From positions 12,013,145 to 12,077,144 of the forward strand of contig CM058235.1 of assembly GCA_030180135.1 (NCBI GenBank): 64,000 nucleotides of DNA. Direction: 5' to 3'. Origin of the DNA: Orychophragmus violaceus (Eukaryota > Streptophyta > Magnoliopsida > Brassicales > Brassicaceae). Position numbers and translations under genes: made by a program. A model generated the notes under the pieces. That model did not search any database, had not been told where the DNA came from, and saw nothing but the letters and a program-made list of their open reading frames with translations. Each line of letters opens with the position of its first letter. Within the stretch, counting starts at the first letter, position 1. Of the stretch, positions 1 to 10,527 are shown in pieces.

Positions 1-245
1 TTATAAAAAAATAAAATACTTTAAATAAATTTATATATTATTATTTTATTTCTTAATTAAAATACAAAAATACAAAAAAATAATTTAAAAAAAAATTGCG
101 GCTATCCGCAAACGTGCATTTTAAAGTCTTCTAACCCGTAACCGCTCCGCCAAAAAAAACTCAACCTGCACCCGTCCCACAAAACTATAGAAAACATTTC
201 GAACCGTACTCACCCCGCAACTGGTCTAACGGAGCCGAACCCACA
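1..245 (-). mobile_element. Degenerate hAT-like element fragment
   Basis: Read on the minus strand, this stretch has the same order of features as the hAT-type MITE at 45723-46284: a GC-rich block of CGGGT-type words, then GTTTGCGGRTARCCGCAA, then a long A/T-rich interior. The terminal inverted repeat is not recognisable and the other half lies outside the window, so this is an old partial copy. It has no coding capacity. The call rests only on resemblance to the better copy within this window. Confidence 0.4.
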
Positions 246-602
246 TATTATAAATCAAACTAGATTTTGACCCGCACTTTTAACTGCGGGTATAATTTTC
301 TTTACAAATTATACTTTTTATTCATTTTGTTAATAGTAGTTTAGATTTTTTAATTATGTAATCTAATTTTGATTATAATTGTTTAACCAACATTATAAAC
401 AGTGAGTTAGCAATTTAGTTTTTTTTTAAATGAATTATGTGTTATTTGGAGGAGATATATCGTAAAGATTAAGAGATTAAAATAACGATTTCGCATTATA
501 TATTTTAATCTGTGTTGTATCGTAAGATCATAGTTTGGAAAAAATATATATATGTGAAAACAACTATTGTAAAAGTTATGTGATATATGTTTAATTGTTA
601 TT

Positions 603-1881
603 TTATTTATCTAAAATATTATTTTATAAAATACATGATGTAGTCGTATATATAATTTGCAAATTTGATGGAACTATACGTTAAAAACTTCATTCAAACA
701 TAAAGCATAATTTGACGCTTCAAATATTTGAATAATATAAGTATGAAATCATTTTAATATTTTTATTAATTTTAAAATATATCAACTGAAATTATTTACT
801 ATATGCGAATTTTTTTTTTAGAAAATTTATAATCGAGATTGGCTAATTAATTTTTCAACCCGTTTAATTAATTAAATATTTTTCAGTTTGATGGAAAAAC
901 CTGCTAAAAAGTACAATCGTAAAAACATCAATCCTAATATGTATATATATATATATATATATATATTTTTGAAACAAAATAAAAAGATATTAAAATATAT
1001 TATAAATATATTTTGAATCTTAATTTATATATAATAGTTGATGTATTTTTTTTTTTTTGTCAGCATAGTTGATGTATAAATTATTAATTATATTTATCAA
1101 TTAATTTGTTTTGATTTTAATTAATTAAGAAAGTGGGACCCATTAGATTTTGGTTGTTTGGCTACATGTTTAATAATTGTCTTGTTTGGAAACATGGATT
1201 GTAGAGATAATAAATCAAATATAAATTGTTTTACAGTTTTACAGCTTTATTTATTTATCTAAAATATTATTTTATAAAATACATGATGTAGTCGTATATA
1301 TAATTTGCAAATTTGATGGAACTATCTGTTAAAAACTTCATTCAAACATAAAGCATAATTTGACGCTTCAAATATTTGAATAATATAAGTATGAAATCAT
1401 TTTAATATTTTTATTAATTTTAAAATATATCAACTGAAATTATTTACTATATGCGAATTTTTTTTATAGAAAATTTATAATCGAGATTGGCTAATTAATT
1501 TTTCAACCCGTTTAATTAATTAAATATTTTTCAGTTTGATGGAAAAACCTGCTAAAAAGTACAATCGTAAAAACATCAATCCTAATATGTGTATATATAT
1601 ATATATATTTTTGAAACAAAATAAAAAGATATTAAAATATATTATAAATATATTTTGAATCTTAATTTATATATAATAGTTGATGTATTTTTTTTTTGTC
1701 AGCATAGTTGATGTATAAATTATTAATTATATTTATCAATTAATTTGTTTTGATTTTAATTAATTAAGAAAGTGGGATCCATTAGATTTTGGTTGTTTAG
1801 CTACATGTTTAATAATTGTCTTGTTTGGAAACATGGATTGTAGAGATAATAAATCAAATATAAATTGTTTTACAGTTTTAC
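603..1881. repeat. Tandem duplication inside the Helitron
   Basis: Two head-to-tail copies of a segment of about 640 bp are offset by 648 bp; for example CTAAAATATTATTTTATAAA occurs at 611 and again at 1259. They differ at scattered positions and in the lengths of the AT and poly-T tracts. The first copy ends near 1240 and the second near 1881, both after TTGTTTTACAGTTTTAC. Confidence 0.85.
1046..1064 (-). mobile_element. Ultra-short poly-A retroposon insertion in Helitron
   Basis: A 19-bp insert, which on the minus strand reads GCTGAC followed by 13 A, is flanked by perfect 12-bp direct repeats ATAGTTGATGTA (1034-1045 and 1065-1076). The second Helitron copy has the same arrangement at 1688-1703. 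The related Helitron at 28219-29243 has a single uninterrupted ACATCAACTAT at the matching place (about 28469-28480), which behaves as an empty site. The best reading is target-primed insertion of an almost completely 5'-truncated poly-A retroposon before the internal duplication. Confidence 0.6.
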
Positions 1882-1977
1882 CCTTAATGAAGGTTACAAA
1901 TCCTAATAATATCAAGGGCAAATTTCGGGAATAACATTTATGTACCATGGCAAACCTTCCTGTTTTAATAGTATTGA

Positions 1978-2565
1978 TTCTCAGCTCTAGACCCGAATGC
2001 CCATTCCCTAGTTTTGGTGCATTTGGCTTCGAGTGTGTAACCCACGCTCCAAATGAGCACGTGGAAGCGTCGCTTGTCTGTCTAGAAATTGTCTAATACC
2101 GGTCCAGTTCGGTTGGGTCGAATCTAATCAAACCCATACAGTTCATCCGGACTGTAGAAACCTAGTGCTAGGCTCCAACTTTAATGTTTATATATTTATG
2201 GATTGATGATTTGATCGTTGGGTCGATCTAATTGGAACTGAAATGGGTAAATTATCTTATGGTCAGGTTAGAAAATAAATAAATTTAAATCCACAACTGT
2301 ATTTATGGATGTTAATATGAGCTTTTGTTTAGTGGGGTTTTAACAAGTTTGTGTTAAAATAAATGACAATTTAAACTCATTTATCACAAATTTCTATATT
2401 GAATTTAAATGGCTTATCCTATTAAAACCTATTTACTAATAGGGTTTTGATGATAAATAAATGGGGATCCAGTTAACCTATCTATGTTTGATATATTTTC
2501 AAAAAATAATATTAAATAATAAAATAACTTTAGTAATTTATTTCATTAAAAATTAGAAAATAAGG
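1978..2565. other. Intergenic, no recognisable feature
   Basis: Moderately AT-rich sequence with no ORF, RNA gene or paired termini that I can recognise. A short piece near 2097-2160 (GGTTCGGTTGGGTCGAA-type words) resembles dispersed low-complexity debris common in Brassicaceae intergenic DNA. Confidence 0.4.
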
Positions 2566-3352
2566 TTGATTTCATTTCTTGTTGGAAAATCACGGAATTA
2601 CTTTTTTGACGGAATAACACAAAATCTCGTGTTTTGCGGAAAAACGCGGAATCACGTTTTTGGTGGAAAAACAAGAAATCATGTATTTGGCGAAAAACAA
2701 GAAATCTTGTTTTCAAGTAAGAAAACGCGGAATCGCGTTTTATGTGAAAAAGTCGGAATCGCGCTTTTGGTGGGAAAACGCAGAATCATGTTTTTGGCGG
2801 AAAAACGCATAATCATGTTTTTGGCGGAAAACACGGAATATCGTTTTGGCGGAAAAACATGATTCTGTGTTTTTGGCGGGAAAACAAGGTTTCACGTTTT
2901 AGCGGGAAAATGCAGAATCGTGTTTTTGGCGGAAAACACAGAATTGCGTTTTTGCTAGAAAATGCGGAATCACGTTTTTGGCGTGAAAACCTGATTCCGC
3001 GTTTTTGGCAGAAAAAATGTGATTCCACGTTTTTTGGCGGGAGAACAGGATTCCACGTTTTTGGCGGAAAAATGTGATTCCATATTTTGGCGGGAAAATG
3101 TGATTCCATATTTTGGCGGGAAAATGTGATTCCACATTTTTGGCGGTAAAGTGGGATTCCGCGTTTTTGGCGGAAAATGCGATTCTGTGTTTTTGGCAGA
3201 AAATATGATTCTGCGTTTTTGGTAGGAAAATGGGATTCCACATTTTGGCGAGAAAATGTGATTTCTCGTTTTTGGCGGGAAAATGTGATTCCGCTTTTTG
3301 GCGGAAAAATGCGATTCCTCGTTTTTGGCGGGAAAATGTGATTCCACGTTTT
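2566..3352. repeat. Minisatellite, about 27-bp unit
   Basis: About 29 degenerate copies of a 27-28-bp unit of the form TTTTTGGCGGGAAAATGTGA plus a short core. The spacer TTTTTGGCGG-AAAA keeps one orientation throughout. The core is mostly GGAATC in the left third (to about 2850) and mostly GATTCC, its reverse complement, in the right part (from about 2990), with a mixed zone between. Because the unit is a multiple of three, long open frames appear on both strands; these are artefacts of the repeat. Flanks are AT-rich, and no transposon ends were identified around the array. Confidence 0.9.
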
Positions 3353-3628
3353 TAAAAGAATATATTTTCTTAATATTATTTAATTTATTTATTTAAAAAC
3401 TAATTAATTAAACAAAATAAAAATTAGATATTAACTATTCATGTATATATATTAATAATAAAATAAAATTCAGATCTAGTTTAAATGAGTTTAAATAGAT
3501 AAGTGTAAAATTAATGGGTCTAAATAAATAAACCTATTATACCTTAAAACTAAATAGGTCTTAAAGAGTGTTTGGGTTTTAAATGGGTTAGGGTTCAAAT
3601 GTGTTGGATCTAAATGGGGTGATAGTAA

Positions 3629-3898
3629 GAGCAGCTTCATTGAGGTATATTAGGGGTGGGTCTCTTAAAAAAAAATTAAAATAATGTGGGTCCCACATTT
3701 TTTTTTAAAAACCGTATCCACAATCGCTTGTTTAAGAGACGTTTCTTGTCTCGTCTCGCCACGTGTCGCCATTCTATTGGTCGATTGTTTTTTTTAAATT
3801 TTTTAATTTTTTTTTTTGCCTTTTCAAAAAAAAAAATAATAATAATAATAAAAATTGAGTTAAGAGACTTACCTTGCGTCCCGCTGGTGGAGATGCTC
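3629..3898. mobile_element. PIF/Harbinger-like MITE, TAA target duplication
   Basis: A 270-bp element with imperfect terminal inverted repeats (GAGCAGCTTCATTGAGG on the left; the complement of GGTGGAGATGCTC on the right) and an inner inverted match around GTCTCTTAA. It is flanked by TAA at 3626-3628 and 3899-3901. The 3-bp TAA/TTA duplication and GAGCATCTCC-type ends fit Tourist/Harbinger MITEs. It has no coding capacity; the poly-T and poly-A runs inside are typical. Confidence 0.7.
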
Positions 3899-4243
3899 TA
3901 ACATCCCTAACTGTATCATTGTATTATGATTTATGGTCTTTGGCCGTATATCTTTCAGTATATGTTCATACATATGATAGGTCAATAATAATCACTTGCA
4001 AATCTCAAGCATATTCAGAATTTCATAATCAATATCTTATCGTACAAGAGTAAGACACTAATACGAGTTTTTTAATCATCGGGATGATACAAAGTCTAGA
4101 ATTCTATAGTGTTTTCTTTTCGATAATTTTAAAGACCATTTAATTCATCCTAATGACTCTCCTTTTATTAAGAAGCTCTATTTCTCCTCCTCCTCCTCCT
4201 CCATTGACGCTCTCAAGAACACACTTATAATTAGCATGCTTGA

Positions 4244-5869
4244 ATGTCCAGAGACAGGTATAAATTTATTCAATATATACATATACACCTTTTTATCTTG
4301 GTAAAGTTTCGATAATAATCGATTGATCAATATCTATTGATGTTGAACTAATTGGAAACAACAGGGAAGGATTTGACGAGTACTACGAGATCGTGAAGAA
4401 GGTAAAGAAAGATCCAACCTTCGAAAAGACGACGACGGATCATGCCGTGATGGGAATCAGGACACACGTGGCGATGCCTCCGGGGACAACGTTGAACACC
4501 GTGACTCCATGCGCCGCTTGTAAGCTACTCCGCCGTCGTTGCGCGGAGGAGTGTCCTTTCTCGCCGTACTTCTCACCTCACGAACCCCACAAGTTCGCCG
4601 CCGTTCATAAAGTCTTCGGCGCCAGTAACGTCTCCAAGATGCTTCTGGTACTTACTTAGATGTCTACACTGATGATTTAATATCATTTTTCCTTTTTTTA
4701 AACCATATCATATATGATTATTTGGGATATAGTTGAACGGATCTACCATTCTTTTGTTTGACTCTTTGCAAATCTATTGCATCAAAACAATATTTCCCAT
4801 TGTGATAAATTTCTTAATGCCCAGTGGTTTATCTAATTAGCAGAGGTAGAAACTCTTTATTATTATATATGCAATATTCAGGTAAAGGGAATTAGGTTTT
4901 TGTTAGTAGTATCTTTTGTTTTGTTCTTCAGCTACATTTAATATAGCGATAACATTAGTATAAAGTATAAACCAGAATAATTAAACTACAAATTTTCTTG
5001 TTTTTCCTTAGAATATTATATCGCAGTTTTACTAACAAACTCTCTTTTTTTTAATCAACTATCAACTTGCCATTTTGCATAATTTTACGATATTTCTTAT
5101 TCGTCAATTCCTCTCTACCGAATCTATTGGTTTTCTAATATCAATTAGGTGGTTGCAACCGTTGTAATTTGTAAATATAGCAAAATGAAACATTTTGTAG
5201 TATAGAAAGCTAACTATTGTGTTAATATATATAAAAATTCCTACTAATGAATTAAACATCTAACACAGAAATATTGCCATTTTGCATATAAAATAAAATT
5301 TACTTCTTGTTAAATTGTGAATGTGGTAATAATATATATTACTTATTGACTAAATTGAGCAGGAAGTGGGAGACAGTCAGAGAGGGGACGCAGCAAACAG
5401 TTTAGTCTACGAAGCAAACTTAAGACTTAGAGATCCAATCTACGGTTGTATGGGCGCAATCTCCGCTCTCCAACACCACATCCAATCTCTCCAATCCGAA
5501 CTCACCACTGTCCGTACAGACATCCTTCGCCACAAATACCGAGAAGCCGCCACAATCACTTCTCTTCAAAACAACAACAACTTCAACATTACTACAACAG
5601 CATCAGTGTCCGATCATGCTGCTCTCGCGGCGTCCATTCTGCTCCCACCACCACCGCCTCCTCAGCCACGACCACCAAGGTTGTTCTCGTCTCAGCCGGC
5701 TCCACCGCCTACACCACCGGCTTCTTTGCCATCTCCGTCGATGGTGGTATCGTCTTCTTCTTCTTCTAATTCATCTGCTACCAATTCTATGTATAATCCT
5801 CCTCCGTCTTCGGCGGCTGGATACAGTAATTCTATGTCCAGTGATAATAATGTCCATTACTTCGATTAA
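4244..5869 (+). CDS. LBD13: LOB-domain transcription factor, LBD13-like
   Basis: Three coding exons are predicted: 4244-4257 (14 nt), 4365-4647 and 5363-5869, with GT/AG introns and continuous phase, giving 267 residues. The encoded start MSRDREGFDEYYEIVKK matches the N-terminus typical of the LBD13/LBD15 group and is reached only through the tiny first exon. The LOB zinc-finger-like block CX2CX6CX3C lies at Cys54, Cys57, Cys64 and Cys68, followed by the FGASNV block (89-94) and a class-I leucine-rich coiled segment (about 128-150). The C-terminus is proline- and serine-rich and ends NNVHYFD. The whole chain reads very close to Arabidopsis LBD13 as I remember it, including length. LOB proteins are plant-specific nuclear DNA-binding regulators; LBD13 is linked to lateral-root formation. 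LBD15 is the alternative, but its tail differs. No lesion is seen. The 5' UTR has a CTC-repeat tract (about 4183-4202). Confidence 0.85.
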
Positions 5870-5922
5870 ACCAGAATTATTTATTAATTCTGCTTTCTTT
5901 AATGCTATTGTTACACCCCTTA

Positions 5923-6427
5923 GACCATCTCCAATGTATTTCTCTATATTTGCCTCTATTATAGAGTTTCTCTATAATAGAGGTGGGTTTTGCTCTATTG
6001 TATTCCTCTAGATTTTCCTCTAAAAAGGAATATTCTCTCTTATATTCTTTTTTTATTTTACCAATAATATATTTTATTTTTAAAAATTACAAATTAAACC
6101 TTTTTATTTTTTATTTTATTCTATAAAACTTTTATAAAAATATAAAATAGTTTAAAAAGTAACAAAACTTTGCATATATGTATATAAACAACAATTAAAT
6201 AATGTTTTTATATTTATTTTGGTTATAATTGTAAAATATAAAAGTTAAATGACAATTGTGTAAATAAAAAAGTTTGACTCTATTATAGAGGAATGTTATT
6301 TCTTCCTCTATAAATAGAGGAAAAAATAGCAATCTCTATATTTTCCTCTATAATAGAGGTGGGTTGGAGCTCATTTTCCTCTATTATAGCATTTAGAGGA
6401 AAATATAGCAATGGGTTGGAGATGCTC
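5923..6427. mobile_element. PIF/Harbinger-like MITE, TTA target duplication
   Basis: A 505-bp element begins GACCATCTCCAATGTATTTC and ends with the complement of a closely related sequence (GCAATGGGTTGGAGATGCTC). TTA flanks it at 5920-5922 and 6428-6430. The subterminal parts carry several CTCTATTATAGAG inverted motifs, so the ends fold strongly. It lies about 50 bp downstream of the LBD13 stop codon and may therefore overlap that gene's 3' UTR or polyadenylation region. Non-coding. Confidence 0.75.
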
Positions 6428-6430
6428 TTA

Positions 6431-7694
6431 TAAGCTAGAATTTGAATGTTGGTCCATGTTGAGGATAGGGCGTGAATGTTTTGTTTTGTTTTCATGTAGA
6501 TTACTTTAGGTTAGGATCAATCCTCATGCACACGCTAAACCTACATTCTGTATGACGTTATTAAATTTTAAACCTACGTTTTATATGTGATTAAAAATTG
6601 GATTTGTTATAAATTAAATGATATTTCTTTCGTTTCCATCATATACAATAATACAATGATGTCTAATCATAATTGCAATCGCAATGAAAAACAAATTTGA
6701 TTGCTGCTCGATGAGGTATATATACAAATACCAAATACCAATACAAATATAATTGTACTGATATTTAATAACCCAATAAATATTTCATATGTTTCTAAAT
6801 AATTGATGTTTTAAGATTTTCATACATATTAAGAACATAAATTAAAATATATCTATAAATACATCATTTGTTGCTATAAACATTTTCTTGTAATTTTATT
6901 CTAATAATAATTCAATAAATCAAATTTTTTTTTGAAAATTTATAATTCATCATCATTAATTAGTAAAAATGTATAGAAAATCTAATATATTTATCTTCAT
7001 GAAACAAAAATTAATCTTAAAAAATTAATCTTTTAGAAACAGAGGAAATATGTAATAATTATAACATCCCAATTTATGGTATATTCAGAAATATTTAAAA
7101 GAATTGATTTAGTAACTTATATCATAAAAATACACTTATCTTTTATCTTTTCAATTATTTATCCAAATTTTTTTTGAATTAAATGTGTTTAAGCTGAAAT
7201 AGTTGAAGTATGAATAATATATTAATAAATAATTTGTGATAACGTGTGAGTGAAGACAAAACACACAGAAAAATTAAGTGGTAACTTCAAAGTGAACAAA
7301 CAAATTTTTTGAAATTTCTGGACAAGTTCACCGACCGCATAACAAAAGTGACCACATGGACCGAAAATGAACATGTTTTACAAAGGGTGACGATCATAGC
7401 CTTACAATAATTTCTTCTCATATCGTTGACACACCCCCCGCTCAAATCTAATAGGGCAATACATTTCGTTGAAAGAAAAATAATAATAACCAACACTTAA
7501 TTGTCCGTATATCTCAACCCTTGTTTACATACAAATTCAAATTTCTTTTGTTTAACACAAGAGATTGGAAATTATTATCACCATATTTCAACAGATGCAT
7601 GACATTTGATATGAGTAAGATATGTCTCAATTATTATCTTAACTAGTACAAAACATTGATTTGACAGGGATGGGATTTGTTTGTACGCTAGATG
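6431..7694. other. Intergenic AT-rich sequence
   Basis: No gene, RNA or paired termini recognised. Base composition is strongly AT-rich, with occasional short open frames that have no plausible protein content. Confidence 0.4.
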
Positions 7695-7697
7695 TAA

Positions 7698-7966
7698 GAG
7701 CACATACATTGGGGGTTCATGTAGGGTTCTTGGCACAGTTTCTTAAAAACAGTAAAATAAAATAATAATATTTTAGGGAAATAGTTAAGAATCGGCTCTT
7801 AAATAAGAGCCTGCAAGAACCCGGGTTCGTCACTGTAGCGCTGACGTATCGTCGTCTGATAGGTTTATTTTTTTTTTTGATTTTTTTTTTAATTCTGTAA
7901 AAAAATATATATATATTAAAAAAAAAATTTTAAGAACCCTAAAAGGGTTCACGGATGTTCTTGCTC
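7698..7966. mobile_element. PIF/Harbinger-like MITE, TAA target duplication
   Basis: A 269-bp element. Left end GAGCACATACATTGGGGGTT; right end complementary (GGGTTCACGGATGTTCTTGCTC); an inner AGGGTTCTT...AAGAACCCT pair extends the fold. Flanked by TAA at 7695-7697 and 7967-7969. The right end plus flank is duplicated in tandem as a 25-bp unit (7951-7975 and 7976-8000). Non-coding. Confidence 0.7.
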
Positions 7967-8000
7967 TAAGGTTTGACGGATGTTCTTGCTCTAAGGTTTG
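7951..8000. repeat. 25-bp perfect tandem duplication at MITE end
   Basis: ACGGATGTTCTTGCTCTAAG plus GTTTG occurs twice back to back. The unit includes the MITE's right terminus and its TAA flank, so the duplication arose after insertion, by slippage or a repair event at the element boundary. Confidence 0.85.
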
Positions 8001-8951
8001 CTTCATGGGTTCATTTTCCTTCCTTTTTTGTCCAAACCGTGTGTGACTAGCTTCAAAACACACAAGAGAACAAATAGCAAATCTACATCCTTGAAAATAA
8101 TATATATCCACATCTAATATATATCCACATCGAATCAGAAAATTTTACATGTGAGAAAAGAACCAAAATATAGTCTTGGTAAATTGAAGAATTAATTTAT
8201 ACGAGATTCGACTAATTAAATGAAGGCGTTGACTAACATATAAATTTGGCAACGAGCATTCCCAGGTATTGATTTTAAACTTAATTATTGGTTTTAATGT
8301 GGTTTAGACTTTAGTTAAGGATATTAATTGATCAATTAAATTAATGACAACTGTAGCAGAATCTATTTATATCCCTAACAGAGTTCCAGAGTCATCACAT
8401 GACACAATTACATGATAAACTAGTACTACTACTGTTTGATGGTTGGTTACACAGAGCCCCACAAGCTTTTACTAATAGTTACATTAATGTTTTCTTAATT
8501 CCAGCCATTACCTAAAGGCTTACAGCTCATGTTTTGCCTGTTAACACACATAATGGCTCTGAATAGATCTCTTACCGTTTGAAATTGTTAAAAGGTAGTA
8601 TATCCTAGAGTATAGATATATCAACACTAATATCGAATACTGTTCTTCTTTTTGAAGAAATAATATTGATTGATCAAGAGATTAACATTTATACACCTTT
8701 GTATCAACATAGTCGATTCCTTAAACCAAATTTAATCTGTTATTCGGTTATTCTGTGGAGATTCTAATAACTAGTAAATTTTAATTTACGTGGCCAAATG
8801 CATACCCTTGTTCGAATCTTTTTGCAAGTTCATTTTCAGAAAGTGCAAATGATTATAAATAAATAAATACATTTTTTATATCAAAATGTCTAGTATGACA
8901 TAGCAAGTACAACCGTTTATTGTGATTCCACATGATAAATAGTAAAGATGC
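8001..8951. other. Intergenic, no recognisable feature
   Basis: AT-rich sequence without supported genes. A short minus-strand open frame near 8000-8111 has no protein-like content. No paired repeats were identified. Confidence 0.35.
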
Positions 8952-8954
8952 TTA

Positions 8955-9196
8955 GAGCACACGCATTCGTGTTACTCTAGTAGAGGTTCTTAAAAAAAAA
9001 ATTAATAATTTTTTTTTTTACAGATGCAAAAAAAAAAGGACTATTCATGTTATGCCACGTAGTAGCTACATGTTAAGAACCGACTTTTAAATAGGGACTT
9101 TTGAAACTCGACTCTTACCTATTTATGTGGGACCCACAGTATTATATTATTTTTTTCTTAAAAACTTCTGCTAAAAACCCTGCGTTGGACCTGCTC
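8955..9196. mobile_element. PIF/Harbinger-like MITE, TTA target duplication
   Basis: A 242-bp element with GAGCACACGCATTCGTG at the left and the complement of TGCGTTGGACCTGCTC at the right. TTA flanks it at 8952-8954 and 9197-9199. It is the fourth such element within 5.6 kb and shows the same internal poly-T/poly-A and GTGGGACCCAC composition as the element at 3629-3898. Confidence 0.7.
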
Positions 9197-9592
9197 TTAT
9201 CATGGCGTAGTGTAGATAAAATTATTCCTCGTGGGTTAATATGCTCCGAAATGAATTATTCATAATAGAATCCTTTATAAAACTGTTCATAATTTAGATA
9301 AAGCTACATAACTTCTTTTTCTTATTTGAATACTGAATTCAAAGTAGTCAAACTGTAATTCCATTTTACAATTCGAGAAAGACAACAAAAATAAAATCTG
9401 TGAATACAATACAACAACGGGTTAGTTAGGTGTGAAGGAAAAGTAAATAATAAAATTAGGTGGAAAATAATCAAACTTTGGAAATTAGATAAGTAGGAAA
9501 GAGAAACAAATATTAACCCAAAAAAACCAAAATTTTATAAACTATTTACGAAACTGCCATTTGGCATAAATATGACATAAATCAAATTAAAA

Positions 9593-10484
9593 CAACTTAT
9601 GTGTGAAAAAAGACTGATTCTTTCTCCTGGGAGAAGGCGATTTCCGGTTAACCGGAATCGTCGCCGGCGAGTTTTTTCTGACGTTTTCCTCTTCTCGCTT
9701 CTCTATCCTTCAGAGGAACCGTCTTTTTCTCGTCGTTTTGTTGGCTCAGTCTTGCCGGTTCGCCGGTTCGCCGGTTGTACTTATCGGAGTTTTAGGTTTT
9801 CCTTCGGTTTCCGACTGGCTCTTGTCCAGTTCTAGGTGACCGGTTTTAATAAGTCCCTTTGCTTTCTATGGCTGCTGTTGTTTCCGCCTCTGCGGATTTC
9901 TCCGGAATTCTTTCGGTCTGGGTTTTCCCAGTTTCGTCGTTCGGTCTCGCTCCCCCTCTTTCTCTTGCGCCCTTTTCCTCCTGATTTATCAGCTTGGCTC
10001 CGCTTGAATTCTTCCGGCATGCCTGGATTAATATTGTTGCCGTGCTCTGGCTTTCGAGGACAAGCGATTCAGAGATTCAGTTAGGAGCTTCTCCTAACGG
10101 CGGTGGCGCCTCCATGGATCCGGTGGCCTTCGGTGAGGTTTTTGCTCGCGCTTTCTTTTGATGCAGGTGGTTCTTGACGGCGGTTTCGGGATGTGGAGAT
10201 CGGCAAACGGTTCTAGCCGGTATTGGTGGGTTGGTCCGGCACCGCGGCGGCGTTATCCTCCACGTCGGTTTGCGGTTCTCGGCGGCATCTTCCTTGCGGG
10301 ACGCGTGTGATGCTTGGCGGTCCTCTCTTCGCCTGCCACGTGGTGGCCTGCTCTTATTTTGATTTGGGCTTTAGGTCCGTTTCTACTTCCACGCGTTTTT
10401 GATTTCCATTGTACTGGGTTTTTAGGCCCGTTCGTAATATTGTACCGCGGCCCATGAATTCAATTGGTTGACAAAAAAAAAAAA
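9593..10484 (+). mobile_element. Non-LTR retroposon with 19-bp target duplication
   Basis: An 892-bp GC-rich insert, sharply unlike the AT-rich flanks, ends GGTTGACA plus a run of A. It is bounded by perfect 19-bp direct repeats gacataaatcaaattaaaa (9574-9592 and 10485-10503). Long perfect target duplications plus a 3' poly-A tail show target-primed reverse transcription. The interior has only short overlapping open frames with no reverse transcriptase or recognised domain, so it is a non-autonomous element or a copy of a non-coding or 5'-UTR-like LINE region. The size of about 0.9 kb, non-coding nature and poly-A recall the Sadhu retroposons of Brassicaceae, but I cannot confirm family identity. 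Confidence 0.8.
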
Positions 10485-10527
10485 GACATAAATCAAATTA
10501 AAATAAATATTAGTTATACAATAACTG

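Larger units (their letters stand above)
260..1977 (-). mobile_element. Non-autonomous Helitron (minus strand)
   Basis: On the minus strand the element starts TCAATACTATTAAAACAGG directly after an A. It ends with a GC hairpin (ACCCGCAGTTAAAAGTGCGGGT), a short spacer and CTAG directly before a T. TC start, hairpin about 10 bp before CTRR, and insertion between A and T are the defining Helitron marks. No Rep/helicase coding is present. Most of the interior (about 603-1881) is a tandem duplication of a roughly 640-bp segment, and each copy contains a tiny poly-T insertion. The interior is related to the Helitron at 28219-29243, which is in the opposite orientation and has neither the duplication nor the insertion. 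Confidence 0.85.

Noticed and set aside
2566..3347. Overlapping open frames of 70-140 codons on both strands in the 27-bp array
   Set aside because: The unit length is a multiple of three, so open frames persist automatically. The peptides are repeats of the unit, with no domain or codon signal.
2566..3352. CRISPR-like array
   Set aside because: Eukaryotic nuclear DNA; units are degenerate head-to-tail repeats without unique spacers.
4393..4659. Stand-alone 88-codon ORF for the LOB domain
   Set aside because: It starts at a GTG and ends by reading into the intron; splice sites and homology connect it to 4244-4257 and 5363-5869.
9599..10362. Short open frames in the 9.6-10.5 kb GC-rich block
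   Set aside because: The block is a retroposon with poly-A and target duplications, and none of the frames shows a conserved domain.
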